64,000 nucleotides of DNA from Pseudoduganella namucuonensis (lineage in GTDB: Bacteria; Pseudomonadota; Gammaproteobacteria; Burkholderiales; Burkholderiaceae_D): NCBI RefSeq assembly GCF_900116645.1, contig NZ_FPBO01000023.1, positions 1-64,000 on the forward strand, in the 5' to 3' direction. The stretch's first letter is position 1, and every line of letters starts with the position of its first letter. Shown in pieces: positions 61,585-64,000 of this stretch. The position numbers and the translations under genes are program-made. The notes under the pieces are model-generated. The model was not told where the DNA came from and did not search any database. It saw only the letters and a program-made list of their open reading frames with translations.

Positions 61585-62595
61585 TTAGCCCGCATGGGCG
61601 CTTGGGTTGATAAGCAATTGGTCTGGATTGCGTGTGGGCGGTTTGCCGGCCGGCCAGGTGCTCCAGCCCAATTTGGTTCCGCCGCCCAGTCTTAGTGCCG
61701 GGACTTCTTCCTTCTTCAAAATCAGGCGCACGTCCCAGTCCAGGGCCGTGCCCGCGTACGTGCGCACCCACGCCAGCAGGCGTTTCATGCTGTCGCCGCC
61801 GGGCAGCAGGCGCTGGTAGTCGGCGTAGCCCATGGGGCCGATCACGATGCGGAACTTGTTCTGGCTGTCCCACACGCTCTTGCCCAGCACCGTGGAGATG
61901 CCGAGGCGGTTGCCGTCCTCCAGGCGCCCCAGGCGCGACTGGATCTCCACCGGCAGCCGCATCCAGTGGCCGACGAACTGCTCGACCCGCACCGGCAACT
62001 TGAAATACTCGCGCAGGATGGAGACCAGGCCGGACGCCGGCCGCGCGTTGTTGGCCAGCAGGCCGGCGAAGTGCAGCTTGGCGAAGTCGCCGATCTCGTC
62101 GCGCTGGCGCAGCGCCGGCGAGCCGATGCCGAACAGGCTGCCGACGAAGGCGCCGAAGCGGTCCGTGTCCTCGCGGTCCAGGCTGATGACCGGCTCGGCC
62201 TGCGCCCGCGCGCGGTAGAACAGCGACAGCAGGCGGTGGTGGAACACGTCGAAGAAGGCCAGCAGGGTGCCGTCGCCGCCGTTGCGCAGCCGGTCGCGCG
62301 TGTACTCGGTGATGTGGGTGGGCAGCGGTCCGTTGGCGCCCAGCAGGCCAAAGAAGTTGACGGCCAGCCGCGCCCGCGCGTCGCCGCCGGCGCGCATGAA
62401 CTGTCCCAGCATGGTGGCGTGGAAGACCAGCGCGGGGTCCTGGCCGAAGCGCACCGCGTCATCGCGCGGGCGCAGCGAGGCGCCGATGCGCGGCAGTTCC
62501 GGATGGGCGTTCTCGATCAGGCGCAAGACCTGGAAGAAATCCATCTTCGCGGCGTCGCGTTCGAGCGCGACCTCCAGCGCTACAGGATCGCGCAT
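61585..62595 (-). CDS. tssG: T6SS baseplate protein TssG
   Basis: A 336-residue TssG, which forms the baseplate wedge with TssE, TssF and TssK. The family features are FFQVLRLIENAHPELPRIG at the N-terminus, NFFGLLGANGPLPTHITEY, LREYFKLPVRVEQFVGHW and the later FRIVIGPMGYADYQRLLPGG. The start at 62595 overlaps the tssF end by 16 bases, and clpV starts 11 bases after its stop, as in many T6SS operons. Confidence 0.96.
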   Translation of the reverse strand: MRDPVALEVALERDAAKMDFFQVLRLIENAHPELPRIGASLRPRDDAVRFGQDPALVFHATMLGQFMRAGGDARARLAVNFFGLLGANGPLPTHITEYTRDRLRNGGDGTLLAFFDVFHHRLLSLFYRARAQAEPVISLDREDTDRFGAFVGSLFGIGSPALRQRDEIGDFAKLHFAGLLANNARPASGLVSILREYFKLPVRVEQFVGHWMRLPVEIQSRLGRLEDGNRLGISTVLGKSVWDSQNKFRIVIGPMGYADYQRLLPGGDSMKRLLAWVRTYAGTALDWDVRLILKKEEVPALRLGGGTKLGWSTWPAGKPPTRNPDQLLINPSAHAG

Positions 62596-64000
62596 GCGCC
62601 CCCCTTCGCCGGCCAGCGCATGATGTCGCCGCGCGCCACGGTGCGCACCACGGTTTCCGTGAACGAGTTGATGGACACGTACTGCGCGAAGAACTGCGCC
62701 AGCACCGCGCCCAGCAGGAAGGCGCCCGTGCCCTCGAAGGCGGCGTCGTCCAGCGTCACGGTCACCTGCAGGCCGCGCCCGAAGGTGATGGGACCCGGCG
62801 AAGGCATGCGCCGCGTGATGGTGCTGGTGCTAATCGACTGCACGCCCTCGACCTGGCGCTGCGCGTTCAGGTCCCCCGCGTGGCAGTACAGCGCGAGCAG
62901 TTCGCGCAGCGCGACGGCGCCCTGGCGCGCGTCGCTGTCGGCCAGCGACAGGTAGTTCAGCGACAAGTGGTTCAGCAGGCGCCAGGCCACCGCCCCTTCC
63001 GCGAAGGAGGGATAGGGCTGGCTCGGGCCGGCCAGGCAGCGCACCGCCGTCACCGGCGCGCCGGAATCGAGGATGAAATCGGTCTTGCCCACGCCCAGCG
63101 GCATGGACAGCGGCAGGTCGCGGTTGGTGCACCAGACGTTCAGTCCCAGCTGGCGCAGGTCGCTGCTGTACGGCGCCTCGGCCGCGTCGACGATGGAGAT
63201 GAAGGTCTCGCTGCCGATGTAGCTGGAGCGCGGACCGTTCAGGCGCTGCCGCTGCGAGATCATGCGCTGCTCGCGCCGTATCTGGTAGAAGGCCTTGTCC
63301 TGGTGCAGGCCGCCGATGTCGCGCGCCGTGTAGAACGGGCGGAAGGCCTGCTCCGCGTTCGGCCCGGTGCCGTAGCCGGTGACGGAGTCGATGCCGAACA
63401 CCTCGAAATCCATGGGACGGGTGCGGTCCACCAGCACGTGGTATTCCAGCTGGCCGTCCGAGACGTTGATGCGGTCGGCGCGGCGCTGGAACAGGTTGAT
63501 GGCGGGCGTGCAGTTCAGCGCGAAGTTCGACGCGTCCAGCATCTGCTCCAGTTGCGCGTCGCCGCGGTTGAGCAGGATGAGGATCTCGATCTCGGTGTCG
63601 TCGCAGCGGCCGACAGCCTGGCGCAGGCCGCGCAATTCGACGAACTGGTAGCGCTGCGGGAAGGCGAAGTATTCCTGCAGCAGCCGGTAACCCTGGAAGG
63701 TGCGGCTGCCGCTGGGCAGCAGCGCCTCCTCCTCGCCGAAGCCCAGCGGCGCGACCGCCGTCTTCGGCAGCAGCGCGTGCCAGCCGGCCGGACGGCTGCC
63801 CGGCAGCACCAGCACGCCCTCGATGCCGGACAGGATCTTCTCGTAGATGCGCACCGGCAGCTCGTCGCTGCCGCGCAGGTTCAGCGCCAGCGTGTCCAGC
63901 GCCAGCGCGCGCAGCGGCACATTGCCGCTGGTGCGCAGCCGCAGGCGCAGGCAGGCCTTCACGCTGGACGGCAGCGGCACATCCAGCCCGCCGGTGTAGG
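62580..64000 (-). CDS. tssF: T6SS baseplate protein TssF (partial)
   Basis: The C-terminal 473 or so residues of TssF, whose full length is usually about 600. The frame is open to the window edge, so the start lies to the right. Family regions include GFGEEEALLPSGSRTFQGYRLLQEYFAFP, INLFQRRADRINV, GYGTGPNAEQAFRPFY and the C-terminal FGRGLQVTVTLDDAAFEGTGAFLLG. TssF and TssG form the baseplate wedge. It overlaps tssG by 16 bases. Confidence 0.96.
   Translation of the reverse strand, partial: YTGGLDVPLPSSVKACLRLRLRTSGNVPLRALALDTLALNLRGSDELPVRIYEKILSGIEGVLVLPGSRPAGWHALLPKTAVAPLGFGEEEALLPSGSRTFQGYRLLQEYFAFPQRYQFVELRGLRQAVGRCDDTEIEILILLNRGDAQLEQMLDASNFALNCTPAINLFQRRADRINVSDGQLEYHVLVDRTRPMDFEVFGIDSVTGYGTGPNAEQAFRPFYTARDIGGLHQDKAFYQIRREQRMISQRQRLNGPRSSYIGSETFISIVDAAEAPYSSDLRQLGLNVWCTNRDLPLSMPLGVGKTDFILDSGAPVTAVRCLAGPSQPYPSFAEGAVAWRLLNHLSLNYLSLADSDARQGAVALRELLALYCHAGDLNAQRQVEGVQSISTSTITRRMPSPGPITFGRGLQVTVTLDDAAFEGTGAFLLGAVLAQFFAQYVSINSFTETVVRTVARGDIMRWPAKGGACAIL

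Noticed and set aside
58145..61588. A 1,147-codon open frame on the plus strand opposite the metallopeptidase and clpV
   Set aside because: Antisense shadow of two supported genes.

Overview
The window is GC-rich DNA with the protein repertoire of a betaproteobacterium, most likely Oxalobacteraceae (Massilia/Duganella/Janthinobacterium-like). This placement is inferred from the map-glnD and prfB-lysS neighbourhoods, the YcgR/PilZ protein, the type VI secretion gene set and the repetitive palindromes. No rRNA, tRNA or CRISPR array was seen.

Left edge (1-4.1 kb): the 5' end of an IS3-like element abuts a broken Rhs (YD-repeat) gene. The Rhs frame has two frameshifts and appears to lose its variable C-terminal tip at the IS junction.

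Housekeeping block (4.3-29 kb): map-glnD-RluF-like pseudouridine synthase; a YcgR flagellar brake; small exported proteins; an Xre/RES toxin-antitoxin pair with a DUF2288 gene; a CpdB-like lipoprotein phosphoesterase; a hypothetical gene starting inside a 129-bp inverted repeat; prfB (with the +1 recoding site)-HAD phosphatase-lysS; ppnN; a POT peptide symporter; glpD; a LysR regulator divergent from an epimerase-like gene; an amidohydrolase; and mrcA (PBP1A).

Sensor-transporter operon (29.1-33.7 kb): four overlapping genes encode a small membrane sensor-like protein, an MFS transporter fused to a periplasmic sensor and HAMP module, an ABC-type substrate-binding protein with no ABC permease or ATPase beside it, and a GNAT-like protein. 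This is the most unusual system in the window. A serine hydrolase follows.

Type VI secretion locus (34.6 kb to the right edge): a PpkA-like kinase with an extracytoplasmic Cache-like sensor and HAMP, divergent from a PppA-like PP2C phosphatase; then a minus-strand run DUF4280 (PAAR-like)-vgrG-tagH-tssK-tssL-tssM-tagF; a divergent pair made of a TssB-TssC fusion and a TPR methyltransferase; an apparently inserted module (LytTR regulator, LytS-type kinase, ABC exporter) carrying a duplicated 80-bp leader; then a putative M91-like zinc metallopeptidase (candidate effector), clpV, tssG and tssF, which runs off the right end. tssA, tssE, separate tssB/tssC and hcp are not in the window and probably lie to the right; no tssJ was seen. 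The kinase, phosphatase and TagF suggest post-translational control of secretion. The LytTR system may control its own ABC exporter rather than secretion.
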